Shown: one piece after another, positions 35,601 through 47,206 of the stretch
Numbering within the stretch: the stretch's first letter is position 1
Layout of the letters: each line of letters begins with the position of its first letter
Source of the DNA: Tilletia caries
Taxonomy: Eukaryota > Basidiomycota > Exobasidiomycetes > Tilletiales > Tilletiaceae
DNA length: 64,000 nt
Direction of reading: 5' to 3'
NCBI GenBank assembly: GCA_032718865.1
Contig: JALUTQ010000024.1
Coordinates: forward strand, 915,501 to 979,500
Translations under genes and position numbers: made by a program
Notes under the pieces: model-generated
Told to the model about the DNA's origin: nothing
The model's database searches: none
The model's input: the letters and a program-made list of their open reading frames with translations, nothing else

Positions 35601-37031
35601 CTCTACGCCGCTCAACGGTTCGGTCTTATCCTTCGAGACCAAAACGAGAGCATCGGGTTCTCTGTCCAAGAGGTGAGTGTTTCTGCTTTGGTGATCAAGA
35701 GGGTCTTGAGCTTTGTGCTAATGACAGCTTCAACATCTCTGTTCTCTGCCGCTGCGCCGATAGCTCACTCAACAACTCCAGGTACAATTTGCGTTGATAT
35801 TCGACGTCTCCTACTCCTTCTCCGGCGCGGCCACATGGGAGGCACGAGAAGCCTCGGCCTTGACAGGAAAGCTCTTCTACGACCAGATTGCGCTGCGATA
35901 CAGAAGCTTCGGCAGCTCAGCGTCTCGATTCGTCACGAACACTGTGGCCAAGGTTCTTAGCAGCATCGCCGACGACATCCGGCCCACTCCTGAGTGCGAG
36001 GAGATGTACCGCAAGCTGTACGACGGAGGGTACGGTTTGGAGGATGCGGTATCGTACGTTCACGGTCTGTGTGTGAGCTCGGTCCCGACCCTCTCGCAGT
36101 CGGCTTCCCTTTTGCTCGAGTTCTACTTCCGCGAGGAGAATGCGGTGCACAAGGAGAGGATCATCGAGTTGTGCGGCCGCCGGGACGAGAAGGCCAACAC
36201 TCTGCTTCAGGGATATGTCAACGAAGCGATTCGTCTGAATGGGTGAGTATTCTTTAAGCCGTGGTGTCCGAATGACTTTCATTCGCACCGGACATGTAGG
36301 CTCACAACAAACTTTGGCTGTCATCTTTCAGAATGGCACCGGTCGTTCCTCGTATCGTTCTTTCCGAGGAGGTCACGATTCAGGACGGAGACGTAACCAA
36401 GACATTCAAGAAGGGGGACGGCATCATGGCATCTCAGAGGAGCGCCAACCTTGATCCCAAGATCTTCGAGAACCCGACCGAGGTCGACCCTGAGAGACCG
36501 GGGGCCACACGCTTCCTGAACTTCGGCGCCGGTATGCACGAGTGTCTCGGAGCCCAGATGGCGATGATCGCCCTGCCCGCCATCCTGCGTGCCGTCTTCA
36601 GCCTGCCCAACGTCCGCCTCGCGCCCGGCAAGCCCGGCCAGTTCGAGACGATCCCGAACGTGATGCCCGGCGGGACGATCGTCGAAAGCTTCGTGACGCA
36701 GACAGGTCGCGAGTGGCCGTTCGCTACGAATCTCAAGGTTCTCTATGACGACGTGCGCCCCTTGACGACTGCCGATCGATCACCGACCGTGATTGGCTCG
36801 TCGTCTTCGAGCTACGGCTTTGGCTCGCGCTCTCGTGCGGGCCAGGCCGAGACGCCCAGTGCGGCGAGCGTGAGTCGGGGTGGGGGCTTGCGCCGTCGGT
36901 TCCAATCCAACGGCAGTGGGCGCTCGTGGTCTACCAACGACAAATGGCGTTCAAGCTGGGGCTTCCGGCCCAGCTTGCCAAAGTCGTACTCAGTGCCGCA
37001 CGCGATGAACGGGGACGAGCCTCAGCAGTGA
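32658..37031 (+). CDS. ppo: Psi-factor-producing oxygenase (fatty-acid heme dioxygenase/peroxidase fused to cytochrome P450)
   Basis: Nine exons: 32658-33270, 33361-33913, 33998-34018, 34098-34321, 34395-34638, 34718-34885, 34967-35672, 35764-36242, 36332-37031, giving 1235 residues. The N-terminal half is an animal-type heme peroxidase/dioxygenase with a distal His in MITHDIFNT (about residue 217) and the catalytic Tyr and proximal His in YRWH (about 433-436). The C-terminal half is P450-like with the heme thiolate signature FGAGMHECLG (Cys about 1074). Family members oxygenate linoleate/oleate to hydroperoxides and rearrange them to diol oxylipins (psi factors) that tune sporulation. The I-helix segment lacks the Asn-Gln pair of Aspergillus PpoA, so the second reaction may differ. 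A basic Ser/Arg-rich tail of about 90 residues follows the P450 part. Exon 8 was started at 35764 because it adds the family-like LTQQLQ segment. Confidence 0.92.
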
Positions 37032-37927
37032 TCCGATTCACACATCGCTTCGCAGCATACATATGTACGAACGCAACAAGATTCAAACACAGCCTTCCGA
37101 ACCGCCAGCTCGTCTTTCTTCCCGCCCGGCCTCGATCGAAACCTTCGACTTCTGTACGATACTCCTTTGATTCCGAAACCCTCGCCGTGCTTCCATCGTT
37201 TCTTCGAATTTCGCGACTTATCAGCCCAAGTACTTGGCTAATGTGTTTCCAGCGCCTCGATCGTTCCCTGGTTCGGTGTTCCCTCGTCGCCGCCGCCATC
37301 CCACAACGTTGCGCCAGCTGCCAGGATCATCCTTTCTATACGGCTCTGCCAAAGGGAAACCGGCCCTCGACTGCGACCTTCTCTTTCCTGCGACCTCTTT
37401 CCTGCCTCCTGCTCCCATCGCCGTTTGGGTTTCTCTGCCTCGCTACATTAGACTCCGTTCCCTGTCACCTTGTCACCTTTGTCTCTCCGTCGTCACGATA
37501 ATGGACTCTTCTGCTGAATTTGATCTGCTTCTCGATCGTTACCTTTGCTATTCCTGGCCTGTTGCCATTGGTTCACACATGCAGCGTCCGCTCCGAGGAG
37601 TCGAAAGTTCCAAAGCCCGGTTCCCCTTTCCCAGCGGTGATCTGTTGAGTATGTGTGTGCTCTCTATTGCAGTGGGGATTCGCGAAGTTCGTAGTATCCT
37701 TGAAGGCGTCAGAAAGTGTGAGACTGTAAGTCGCCCGGACTAGGCGAAGGTGGGGAGGCCGAAAGAAAAGGCTGAATGGTCATTTCGGAGGTGCAAGAAG
37801 GGCATTCGCTGACGCGGCATCTAAAGACAAGAGGTGTCGGAAAGCCATCGAGCATGCTGTTGCGGCCTGCCTACAAAGCCGAAGGGTGGTCGGAAGAGCT
37901 CGTATCGATGCTTTCTGATTGATGCGA
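37032..37927. other. Intergenic; one short unrecognised ORF
   Basis: Convergent 3' region between Ppo and the CCDC124-like gene. An 80-residue ATG-started frame (37501-37743, plus) follows a pyrimidine-rich stretch. It has no recognisable motif, so I do not call it a gene. Confidence 0.4.
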
Positions 37928-38944
37928 TCAGGCATCGCGCAAGCGAGCCTCTTTGCCGCTCCGCACGGAGTCGAGTGCAGCCATTCGGGCGCCCTTGTCG
38001 GCGTCGTAGTTGAGATGGACCTGGTTGAACGGGTTCTCGTCGGATTTCTACTCTCAGGGCAATCAGGTACAATGTCAGTTTGGGAGGAGTGATGCAGAAA
38101 ATGCGAATAAGTACGGACCTGGAACTCCTTGTAAGCCAGCTCTTGGACTTGCTGCAGTCGGAGACCAGGATTCTGCGCGCGATGAAGAGAAGCAAGGTCA
38201 GCTGAATGCGCATGTGATTCGTCCTTCCGATTCTTCCCACAGAAAGCTCACCTCCTTGCGCAGCTCAGGAACGCGTCTCTCCTTGAACGCTTCGAAGGCC
38301 GCCTTGAATCTCCGCTCGGGATGTCGCTCGATGTCAGCAGCCTTGCTCCCTTTAGACGCCGCGTCCGTCTTCTCGGTGACGAGTGAGAGCGCATCGATAG
38401 CGTCGTCGATGTTGTCTGCGGTGAAGCTCTCGAGGGCGGAGTCGATGTCTCCGGCAGCCGATGTTGATTGTGTCGCTTGCTTTGTGGTCTTGGTTTGTGC
38501 TTTGGCATCGCGCTTGGCTGCTTGGGCGGAGAGCTTCTGCTTGCCCTCGGGAGGACCTGAGGGAAGAGCTTCCTCGTCCTCGCGCTTCAGTCGTTCGAGC
38601 TCAGCCTTCTTTCGAGCTTGTTCGGCTGCCTTCTCCGCCCTGGGAGAGAGTCGCACAAGAGGCGAGGTCAGTCACTTCGTCAGGATAGAGGAGGCTCTCC
38701 TGCGAAGGACTCACTTCGCATCAGCAGCGGACTTTCCCTTTCCACCCTGTTCCCACTTGGAGTCTTCCTCGACCTCCTTCTTGGCCTCCTCCGCCTTCTT
38801 CTTGTTGTTCGCGGTTTCCTCCTTGCGCGCTCGGCCTGCGACTGCTTTGGGATTTCCTGGGGGTCGTAAGGAACGGAAAAGGTTCAGCATACGGCCACAC
38901 CGTGACTATGTATTCCTGCCTCCCGCCTCACCTTTGGGAGCCAT
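37928..38944 (-). CDS. CCDC124: CCDC124/Lso2 family ribosome-associated protein
   Basis: Five exons on the minus strand: 38944-38932, 38856-38715, 38639-38252, 38172-38119, 38047-37928, giving 238 residues. The N-terminal half is a Lys/Glu/Ala-rich coiled coil (KKKAEEAKKEVEEDSKWEQG, AEKAAEQARKKAELERLKRE). The C-terminal half carries the family core ERRFKAAFEAFKERRVPELR, NPGLRLQQVQELAYKEFQKS and NPFNQVHLNYDA. Human CCDC124 and yeast Lso2 bind idle 80S ribosomes near the mRNA channel and the GTPase centre and help recovery from hibernation. Length fits the family (about 220). The donor before 38118 is GTCCGT, slightly unusual. It lies downstream of CRIPT in the same orientation, 298 bp away. 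Confidence 0.9.
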
Positions 38945-39242
38945 GTTGCTGAAGCTTCTGGTCTTGGGGATGTGGTAGTCCTCTCTCTCATCTTGGCTCC
39001 GAGTTGTTCTTCTAGATGCTACGCCCGATTATCGCCGCCGTCATCTTCGGACTTCGAGGAGATCATCAGCGATTTTCATACACACAGACATGACCTCGCT
39101 CAAAGATGGCAGATGTTGCAAGAGTGACTAGTACTACGATTACAGGGATTAGATGCGTGTGGAGTGTGGACAGCGGTGGGTGGACCAGCAATGCGATGGG
39201 AGGAACGAGATGCCGCACGCGGCACGAAGGACCCAGCCGGAA

Positions 39243-39871
39243 TCAGCTCGACTGTTTGTACATTTTGGTATCGAGGATCTTGACTCCGCAGATCGCACAG
39301 CAACCCCTTTTGTATGCGCAGTCTGTGAGACGTGAGCGGTGGCAGGAAGGGCGAGATATGGTTGAGTAACAAGCTCAGCAGTTTCGACCTTAGGCCAGTC
39401 TCTGTCGATAGCCTCACTCACTCTGACAGTACTTTGCTCGATCTTGAGACACGCGCTGCTTGCAGACCGTACATTGACCTCCCAGCGGGTTGAACCTGAA
39501 GGACTCAAGATATTCAGCACCCTGCCTCCTTGTTAAAGGGAACGATCTCAACTTGGGGACTGACCGATTCTTGCCACTGAGCAATTTGTTCTCTCCAATC
39601 TTCCTGGCGGGACCTGACGCCGTTTGTTGGAGGGATGCCGCCACCGAGGAAGCTCCTGCCGACTTGCCTGCCATCGATGAGCGTGACGACGAGGCTGAGG
39701 CTGAGCTCACCAGCATTCCTGCCGCATTCCGATTCCTCTGTATAGGGATGCAAAAAGCTCAGTGAGCATGAGATAGGATTCAAGAGTATGCATGGCGGAG
39801 AACAAACTTACAAACGGATCTGGGGCTGCGACTGACTTGTTGAGCGTCTTGGAGCATTTTGCGCAGACCAT
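39243..39871 (-). CDS. CRIPT: CRIPT-like zinc-binding protein (minor spliceosome/PDZ-binding family)
   Basis: Four exons on the minus strand: 39871-39812, 39737-39565, 39495-39422, 39322-39243, giving 128 residues. It starts MVCAKCSKTL, the family N-terminus. After a Ser/Ala insert of about 35 residues comes the conserved RKIGENKLLSGKNRF, NPLG, CTVCK, KYCQNCAYKRG, CAICGVKILDTKMYKQSS, with four CxxC pairs expected to bind zinc. Human CRIPT is 101 residues. It was described as a PSD-95 PDZ ligand and, with RNPC3, as a minor spliceosome factor; the fungal role is unproven. The third intron boundary was set by the restored CQNCAYK motif. A roughly 10.75-kb transposon-like unit begins 81 bp upstream of the start codon. 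Confidence 0.9.
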
Positions 39872-39942
39872 CTTACAGCCTTCCTCCCAGTGCTCTGCCT
39901 TGCCTTGCGTGTTCGATACCACTTCGCGGTGTTTAGTGGTGG

Positions 39943-39952
39943 TGGTAGGAAG
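39943..39952 (+). repeat. Putative target-site duplication, left
   Basis: TGGTAGGAAG immediately outside the left inverted repeat. An identical 10-mer in the same orientation lies immediately outside the right inverted repeat (50702-50711). Confidence 0.75.
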
Positions 39953-40079
39953 GGCAACCGTGAATTTTGCCTCCTAAGGTGTTTTGCCTCCTTGGGCTAA
40001 ATGGAGGCAAAATTGACCGTCCACAAGGATGAAATCGAAATTTGCCTCCTCAGACCCATTTTTTGCCTCCCTACACCGC
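39953..40079. repeat. Left terminal inverted repeat and subterminal TTTGCCTCC array
   Basis: Five motif copies lie at about 39966-39974, 39983-39991 and 40003-40011 (inverted), 40041-40049 and 40062-40070, separated by AT-rich spacers. Copies face both ways, so short hairpins can form. Imperfect GCGGTGT (39926-39932) and ACACCGC (40073-40079) bracket the array. Confidence 0.8.
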
Positions 40080-41680
40080 TGAAAGTTCGCGAGTAGTTCA
40101 CGATCCTACTGGCCACAATTAACCTGGTAAATCCTGAGGCTCGCTGGGGATGATTCTCAGGTTCGAAATGAGATCGCCTGGCCATACGTAACTAAGGCTT
40201 GTCCTCAGGAGCGACAAGGACCATCCTCGCACTCAACAAGGACTTCAGAGTGCAAAGACCTTCCATCTAACCCATTTTCCCTCACCAGTGCACTTTCTTT
40301 CGCAGCACGATCAGCTTTTCGCAACAAAACCAGTATGATGAATGTCCGGAGTCCTGAATCTTTAACGCTTACACCTTACGGGATGCCCCTCAGTCCTCAA
40401 TCCTCATTCCTCATTGCTTACGTTCCCTTTTCCTCCTTCTGTGCTGATGGCTGATCTCTGTTCGCTGCTCACTGCTGACCTTTTCATCTTTCTTCCCATC
40501 CATACTTTTCTCTTGGGTCTTTGTCCTTCTCATTCAGATTCACGATCACTGTCCGGCGTCCGCGCCTGTCTCCGGCAGATGCTCGTCAAACCTGCCTTTG
40601 CAATCGCCGTGGTCCCATCGTTACGTGCGTGCGGAACTCTGTGTTCATCAGTTCGTGCGTGCACGACGCTGACGCATCCCTCCTCTTCCTCTTCAGTCTT
40701 TCGGTTCTTACTTCTTTCTCGAGCGATCACAGTTCACACAGAACCAATTCAGAGGCCAGAAATATTTTTGCACACACAAGATGCGATGATAGCGCTGCGA
40801 GAATCAGCACTTCGCCTGCTACCAGCAGTCAGCACCCTGCACGGCTGAATCTGACGCTTCTCTGACGCTTTTTCCCCCTAATATTTATCGAATCCATGTT
40901 TTATTTGGCACTTGGCAGGGGTCGCGGGGGGGCCATCATCTCGTACTGAAGACGAGTTCTACTTTCTTTGCGCATCCTGTCAGAACTATCAGGCTGCGAT
41001 GCTGGAGCAAGGTAATGATTGAAGAGCCACGAGGCAAGTAATGGCAAAAGAAGTAGATATTGATTGCAAGCAGAGGTGCAGCTCTGGCGGTTGGCCTCTG
41101 AGGTCGATAATTGATAATGAAAAGACTGGATGAGGACTGAGGAGAGCAGCTGGAAGTAAGGAGAAAGCGTGGAGATTATGTAGCTTTCAGGGGACTGGGG
41201 AGAACAGAAGGGAAAGCAGGAAGAAGCAAGTGGAGGAAGAACCGGGCTGACATCTAGATCTCGGTGGCTGAGGAAAATCGGTGAGTGGAAGTCTGGAAGC
41301 AATTCGTGACTGGGACTTGGGAGACTCGGTTGGCTCAGGCTGTGGGTGAGGAGAAAAGAAAATGATAAACTGGCTGTGGGGGCGACCTTGCGCACCGTGC
41401 TAGGGGAAGACAAGCCAGTATGCTGGTAGAATCAAATATCAATAGGAGAGCACACAAAGGGTTCACAGACGCAGTGACGTTCGTCGGGCACATTCAGAAG
41501 TACTCACGCGTCGCGTTGGCTCCTCTTGCCGACGACCTTGTGCGGGCGGGCCGGTCCCTGACTCCTGAGGCACTGATGAACACGGATCGGAGGCTGATTG
41601 ATCTCCTGGAGGTCTGCACTCGGGAAAGAAAGAAATGAGGGAGTGTAAGAACGATATCTTTTTTTCTCCCACTCAAATAG
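40080..41680. other. Transposon interior without a clear gene
   Basis: Contains pyrimidine-rich DNA (40390-40560). ORFs of 114-170 residues on both strands have low-complexity Ser/Leu/Pro composition and are not accepted. A 72-residue plus-strand frame (41420-41638, containing ADDLVRAGRSLTPEALMNTD) is more protein-like and may be an exon of the next entry. Confidence 0.4.
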
Positions 41681-42619
41681 AGATGGAATGTGGGACAACA
41701 GAACACCACGCACAGATCTTGCAGGGGGCATTCTCGACGAGCTGAACCTGCCTGCCGATCAGCCGATCTGCTCGTAGGTGAGACCCGACGTGAGGTTGAC
41801 TGTTAATTCAACAGAACTCCGGATCAGCTTTTTTGCATTGCTAAAGGGGATGATGGAGCCTTTCAAGTGCGTACCGTGCGACCGGGCGTGGGAGAAGTGG
41901 AAGTGTCCCAAAGCGTGAGCGCGACGCAGACCGGCGACGTTGGCCGGGTCTTAGTCCTTATATCCTTGAAAGAAGAGACAAGAAGAATAGGTTCTGTTTA
42001 GCTTTGCGGCTCCCGGGTGAAGGGGAAAGAACCAAAAGGGAAAGAAGCGTACCATCCCCTGACTATTCATAGCTGATAAGGGGAAAAAAAGGAAACGTCT
42101 GGTCCGCTTGGCGGCTTGTGGCTCAATGAGGGGCGGACTCGGTGGCTGGAGTAAGGAAGAGCGCCTTGGCACTCGCTCCCTCCCTCGTCGCGGTCGCGCT
42201 TGTGCCCTCGCGAGGTGTGACAGGGCATTGTTGAGGCGCTGATGGACCCGCGCATGCGCTCGGAAACGACGGAAAAGATGAAGGAGCACGGGAACGTCGC
42301 GAGGTTGATCGAGTGTAAGAGCCAAGTTGTACACCCTCTCCGAGGCGCCCGAAGCCTGAACATGCTGAGGAACTGGAGGAGAGCAGTCAGCAGACAGATG
42401 AGAGGGTATGTTCAGGAAAGTAAATTAGTAAGAACAGCATCAGCACGCATCGAGACGCGAGAAATCTGTCCAACGTCCTGCAACACTCTGAGGCAGAAGA
42501 AGAAAAGAGAGTGGAATGTGGATTCAGCTAAGTCGATCTGCTGGCTGGATACGTCTGTTGCCTCGGTGCCTGGATCAACTGTCCGGCATGAGAGAATGGA
42601 TCGTGGCGGTAGCCGGTAA
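41681..42619 (+). CDS. Possible spliced gene inside the transposon (uncertain, 5' end unknown)
   Basis: Three segments can be joined in one frame: 41681-41773, 41815-41914 and 42224-42619. They read DLAGGILDELNLPADQPIC, then TPDQLFCIAKGDDGAFQVRT, then EALMDPRMRSETTEKMKEHG and a basic C-terminus ending at 42619. The first join would need a 41-bp intron, which is very short, and the second a 309-bp intron, long for this genome. I recognise no family. It may be a decayed gene or a wrong model; the third segment is a continuous ORF of about 130 residues. Confidence 0.25.
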
Positions 42620-42796
42620 GACCATAGACTATAGAGCATGGAAGACTGATGATGGGGGAAAACAGACCTGAATTATGTGGCAGCGAGTGCGTCAGTACGA
42701 GTAACGAGCAGCAGAAAACTGATGGGGTTATGGTCGAAGCCGAGAGTCCAGAATCCAGATCACCTCACCAATCACCATCGGCACGCTGCTGCCGAA

Positions 42797-45700
42797 CTAT
42801 GCGAGCCCTTGTTTGTCGGACTCGGTAGAGTCGCTACTGAAGCCGTCATCCAAGGAAAATACGTCGTCGTCTTCGTCGTCATCTTCATCGACCTCCATAT
42901 CGGTCGCAAACCGGGCAATCTCGCCCGTACTCGGAGCTTCCGCAAGTGGAGGGTAGAAACTTGCCAATGACAAAGCCGATCGAAAAAGGCAATGGTTGAG
43001 AAGATATTGTTGGTGTGGGTCCTGGACGTTGTGGACAAGGGCGGATTTGCTCTGTGTGACGACCTCGCGCTCCATTCGGACTGCAGCACCAGCAATGTCG
43101 ACTTTGCAGCCATGATGATGGCAGTCGTGGCTGACATTAAGGAGGCGGTCGAACATCTGAAAGGGAAGAGCTACGTGTCGTGTCAATGGAATTCCATTAG
43201 CTGTCAACGTTCTGATCCCGAAATGCAACCGAGAGTGACGTACAGATCCCACGAACGTTCCACTTTGCTGCCTTCCTACTTTGAGAACAATGGGCTCCAA
43301 GCCGCTGGCGTCCACGTCGCAGTTCATATGAGTAACCGTTGTCATCATCGTCCCATCCTCCAACCTCCGCAACTCGTCCATGCGAACTATGCTACGTTTC
43401 TCGCTGGAAACATCGTGATTGATTGTAGCAAATGCTCCGACGCCGATACGATCCCCTTGTGCCGACAGCAGGAACTTGACCGACGTTTGGGACGAGATTG
43501 AAGGTGGGTCTAGAATGCTAAACTCCGCCTTCAGAGCGTCTGACGGCAACTGGTGGAGAAGGGGCGAGGGCTTGCGAACTTCTCCTCCCTTCATCCAGCA
43601 GCCAGCCGACACAACATGACGAATAAGCTCTTGGTCTTGAACGCGCTGAAGTATGTCTTTTGATGGCGCCGATCTGTTGGAGCAAATGGATGCCTTCCGG
43701 ATGACAGCGTTGAAGGCTTCATATCGTTCCGCAGAGAAGCCTTTGGGCGGGCCAAATTGATCGATGTTTTCGATCATGTGGAGCATGATATGGTATTTCG
43801 GTTTGGCTGCAACCTGAGACGGGAATGAGGCTGCTGCCGAGCTGTAGAACGCCATGATTGCACTTAGGAGATTGTCCTGTCAACCTCGGACGAGGAAATT
43901 CAAGATTGGTTGTTCAATTCTGGGGGGAATGGAAAGGCGGGTGTGATGACTAACCTTGTATGTCTCCAGGTCCTTCCTGGCTACATTTTCGATGAAGAGG
44001 AGTCGTCCCAAGATTCCGACCGCACTCCAAGCTGCCCACATCCCAAGATCCATCGTGCCGTCCTGCATCATGGGATAAAATGCGTTGGCAGCAACCTGGG
44101 CAATGTACTTCAAGTCCTTACCAGCAAGGCCACCTGAATTCGAAACCAGCCAAGGACCTCTGAGGGCCTTGAAGTCGGCAATACCGGAAAGGGGCGCCGC
44201 AGAGAGACGTGCACCAATCTCAATCTTTTGCGCCTCCGTAGCCTTGAACAGCATCTGCGTCCACACGTACTTAACCAGTCCGAGCTGGTATGTGTGGAGC
44301 AGGTCAACTGGGGTGCCTTCGCAAACATCGAAACCGTGTTTGTCTTGAAAGTTGTGAAAGAGAAATGTGTGTCAATTACTGCACCGTACCAAGGCCACTT
44401 GGCACTGGCACAGCTTCCCACAACCGCATCACACAGCAAACTTCACACATACCATGCAAAGAGAGCAAGCAATGATGCCAACGCTTCGACAGAATCTCAT
44501 CCTTCTCCCGTTTGACAGCTTTGACTGCTTCTACTCGTACCGCTTTTCTGAGCGCTTTGAACGACTTGATGAGCTGCTCGCAGTAGCGATTGGTGATCGC
44601 ATCTTTGATGCCTGTCGCTCTTTGCTTTTCCACAAGCCGAGACGTGACGCCCTTCTTCTCTGCCAGGGAAAGCTGGGACTTCAGGGAGGCGATTACCTGC
44701 TTGGCAGTTTTCACCTCTCCGAGCTGCAACATCAATGGTCAAAAGGAGTGAGAGATTAAGGCCAGCATAACAGAGGGACGAACAGCAGTAGGCCAGTAGC
44801 AAGAAACCTCACTCGCCTCTAGCAGCTTCTGGAATCCACGTTGTGTCTTCATGACTTTCTTCGTTCCGCCAACCCGACATCGTCGACAGGCAAATAGCCC
44901 TCGCATTCCAATGGACCCGCACAGCGTTGCTGCCATGGGATTGTCGGCCACGCAGCAGACCAGATGGGGACGCACAAGAACCTCTGTTTCCAGCCAGGCG
45001 TCGAATACTGAGAAAGGTTGTTCTTGGAGCTGGCTGATGAGTAAAGATGAAGGTAGATTACGGAGTCAAAAGAAATTGTCTCGAGTGCAGAGAGCATGGA
45101 ATGCGATGGTTCCAACTTCCAGCGCAACAACTACTCACACCAGCTCATCGGCAAATACCGACAAGAGATCCTCGGCGCCCACGTTGGTACTGACGGACAG
45201 TAACTTGATATTGCTCGGCGAGTCCATATCCTTCCGCTCAAGTCCCGCGTTGGACATGTACACTGCGACGTGTTCATTCCACCGCTTCGTTGTGGTGCCT
45301 GAAGTTTCATCCACAAAGAGGATGACCGGGACCTGGAAAATCAGACGCCCTTTAGCCATGGTGCGCAGTGGGTTGATAGAGGGCAGTTCTTTGCCATCTC
45401 TATCCACTGTGCAAGCGCGGAGACGTAGAACAGATCAGATTCGTGAGAATGGGTTCCAACAAGGAGCCGACTGAACTTTCAACTTCAGTCTCACGGCTCA
45501 CCAATTTGACGCTGACGCAGCGCATCCGAGAAATTGACGTCAATGTCGACAGGGTCGAACGTGAGGACAGAGTCCAATAGCTCCAGGGGAAGACTGTCGT
45601 CTCTGGCATAGACCAGCCTCCCCTCAGAGAGAACGCCTTCTGATGCTGCTGCTGCGCGAAAGAAATTGAGCGGCCGTACGAGCCGTTTGTCTCGAAGCCG

Positions 45701-46996
45701 CACTGTCTCATCTGTAAATATTTGCGCTTGATCTGCTCGGAGCCACATAGGAGGGGTCCTGCGAGTATCGCGCTGGGCAGATAAAGCCGACCCATCCCAG
45801 AATTCTGCAAACTCTTCATCTTGGCGAGGGAGGACCTGGAGCTTGGGCCGTATGGAAGGGTTGGAAAAGTCCTGAGAGCTAAGACGCGTATACCAAGGGA
45901 CAACGAAAATACAGGCAACAGCTTCAATCGAGTCAGATCATGCCCATGAAGAGCTGGATCACGAGCACTAAAGCACGAAGCGCATGACTCACGAACGTCA
46001 GCTTTTGCTGAATGGTGCTCGACCAGAATATCTTTCCATCAACCGACTGATGGCGATTCATTGACATCCCAACCTCTGCTCGTGCTGCCGCCATAGATGC
46101 GACGCATGCATTCATGGAGGGCACCCTGTTGGCGTTCAGCTGTCCGGAGAAGTCGAGAGCAAGGGCGAGAACCGTGTTTGAAATGGCATGTTTTGGCGAC
46201 AACTTGAGCGCGAGAGCCAAGAATGTCTGCAGAAGGAAATCAGAGTGTCAACGTGCGTTTGAGGACCCGGCCCCTGTGGGCTGTGAGCATATACTCAATT
46301 TCACCTCCCTGTTTTTGAACGGAAACGCATCACCTCCCAGCGCCTGGAGCATATCGCTTCTGTCCCGACCCATTGCCTCAACGTCATGATCCTCTGCCGC
46401 CTTCATATCTGCAGCCTCCCTCGCCCACGCCTCGACATCGTCCTCCATCTGCATTATGTCGTGGTACTGTTCGGCTTGAAGCCGTGCTTCGTCGTCCGGG
46501 AACAAGAAAGAGTCGTCCAACTGCTCCCAGTCTCTTGCAACTGCTGCTGCTGTCGATGTCGTGGCTGTAGAACTAGCGGCTGTGAACTGTCGGACAGAGG
46601 CGCGATCCATGAATCAGATTCACGCAAGACGGGCATCAGGCGAAAGTCAGTAGCGACTCGCAACTGGCCAGTATGGGAATGGGAAAAAGGGTCACAACTC
46701 ACGCTCAGATGCTCTTTCTCTCGCTCCGCATTTGCTTCGCGATGCTTCTGCGTCGCAATGTGCCTCTGAAGATGCTTGGGTGAGAACCGTCGGACGGCGT
46801 CCCATCTACAGACCCGACAAGCAAGAACAGGTGGATGGGCGCTGATAACCTTGAAATCTGAACAAGAATTTCAGCGATTCAGGGAGCTGTGCAATGCGAA
46901 CGAGGGATGGGAACAGGGCTGTAGAGCGGACCGAGCACACTCACCTGGGCCAACCTCGTCTTGAAGCTGCTGCAATGACTTGCAGTGGGCCGGCAT
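42797..46996 (-). CDS. Zinc-finger transposase-like protein (KDZ/Plavaka-like basidiomycete family)
   Basis: Ten exons on the minus strand: 46996-46945, 46857-46703, 46586-46305, 46226-45993, 45871-45502, 45406-45139, 45033-44808, 44723-44453, 44343-43955, 43876-42797. They join without a stop into 1108 residues. An N-terminal C2H2-like finger (Cys31, Cys34, His50, His56) opens the protein. Stretches I associate with a large basidiomycete transposase family follow: VPVILFVDETSGTTTKRWNE with VYMSNAGL, NPMAATLCGSIGMRGLFACR, VCEGTPVDLLHTYQLGLVKY, GLAGKDLKYIAQVAANAFYP, and KYHIMLHMIENIDQFGPPKG leading to YEAFNAVIRKASICSNRSAP. A C-terminal acidic stretch ends the protein. The donor after exon 7 is GTTTCT. 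The catalytic triad could not be assigned by eye. The intact frame across ten exons suggests recent selection. Family name is tentative. Confidence 0.7.
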
Positions 46997-47206
46997 TCTG
47001 GAAACTGGACACTGGCGCGCGCTCACGCCGTGACCAGCGAGTGATGGTATGATGCAGCAAAAAAGAGAGTGGTGTGTGAGTGAACTTCTGAATCATGTCA
47101 CATGACATAGCACATCTTTTTCTGCACTCTGCACTCTGCACTCTGCTTGCCCCTCACCTCTCTCTCCTGGACTCTGGTATCCAGCAAGCACCGTAACCTT
47201 TGTGGC
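46997..47206. promoter_or_regulatory. Divergent promoter of the two transposon genes
   Basis: 210 bp separate the start codons of the transposase-like gene and the companion gene, so they probably share regulation. It includes a short direct repeat (CACTCTG three times, 47124-47144). Confidence 0.6.

Noticed and set aside
37501..37743. An 80-residue ORF between Ppo and the CCDC124-like gene
   Set aside because: No motif, no intron, and it lies in a convergent 3' region; openness over 80 codons is not rare here.
40901..41413. A 170-residue minus-strand ORF in the large transposon
   Set aside because: Ser/Leu/Pro low complexity with no recognisable motif; no splice or start context that supports it.
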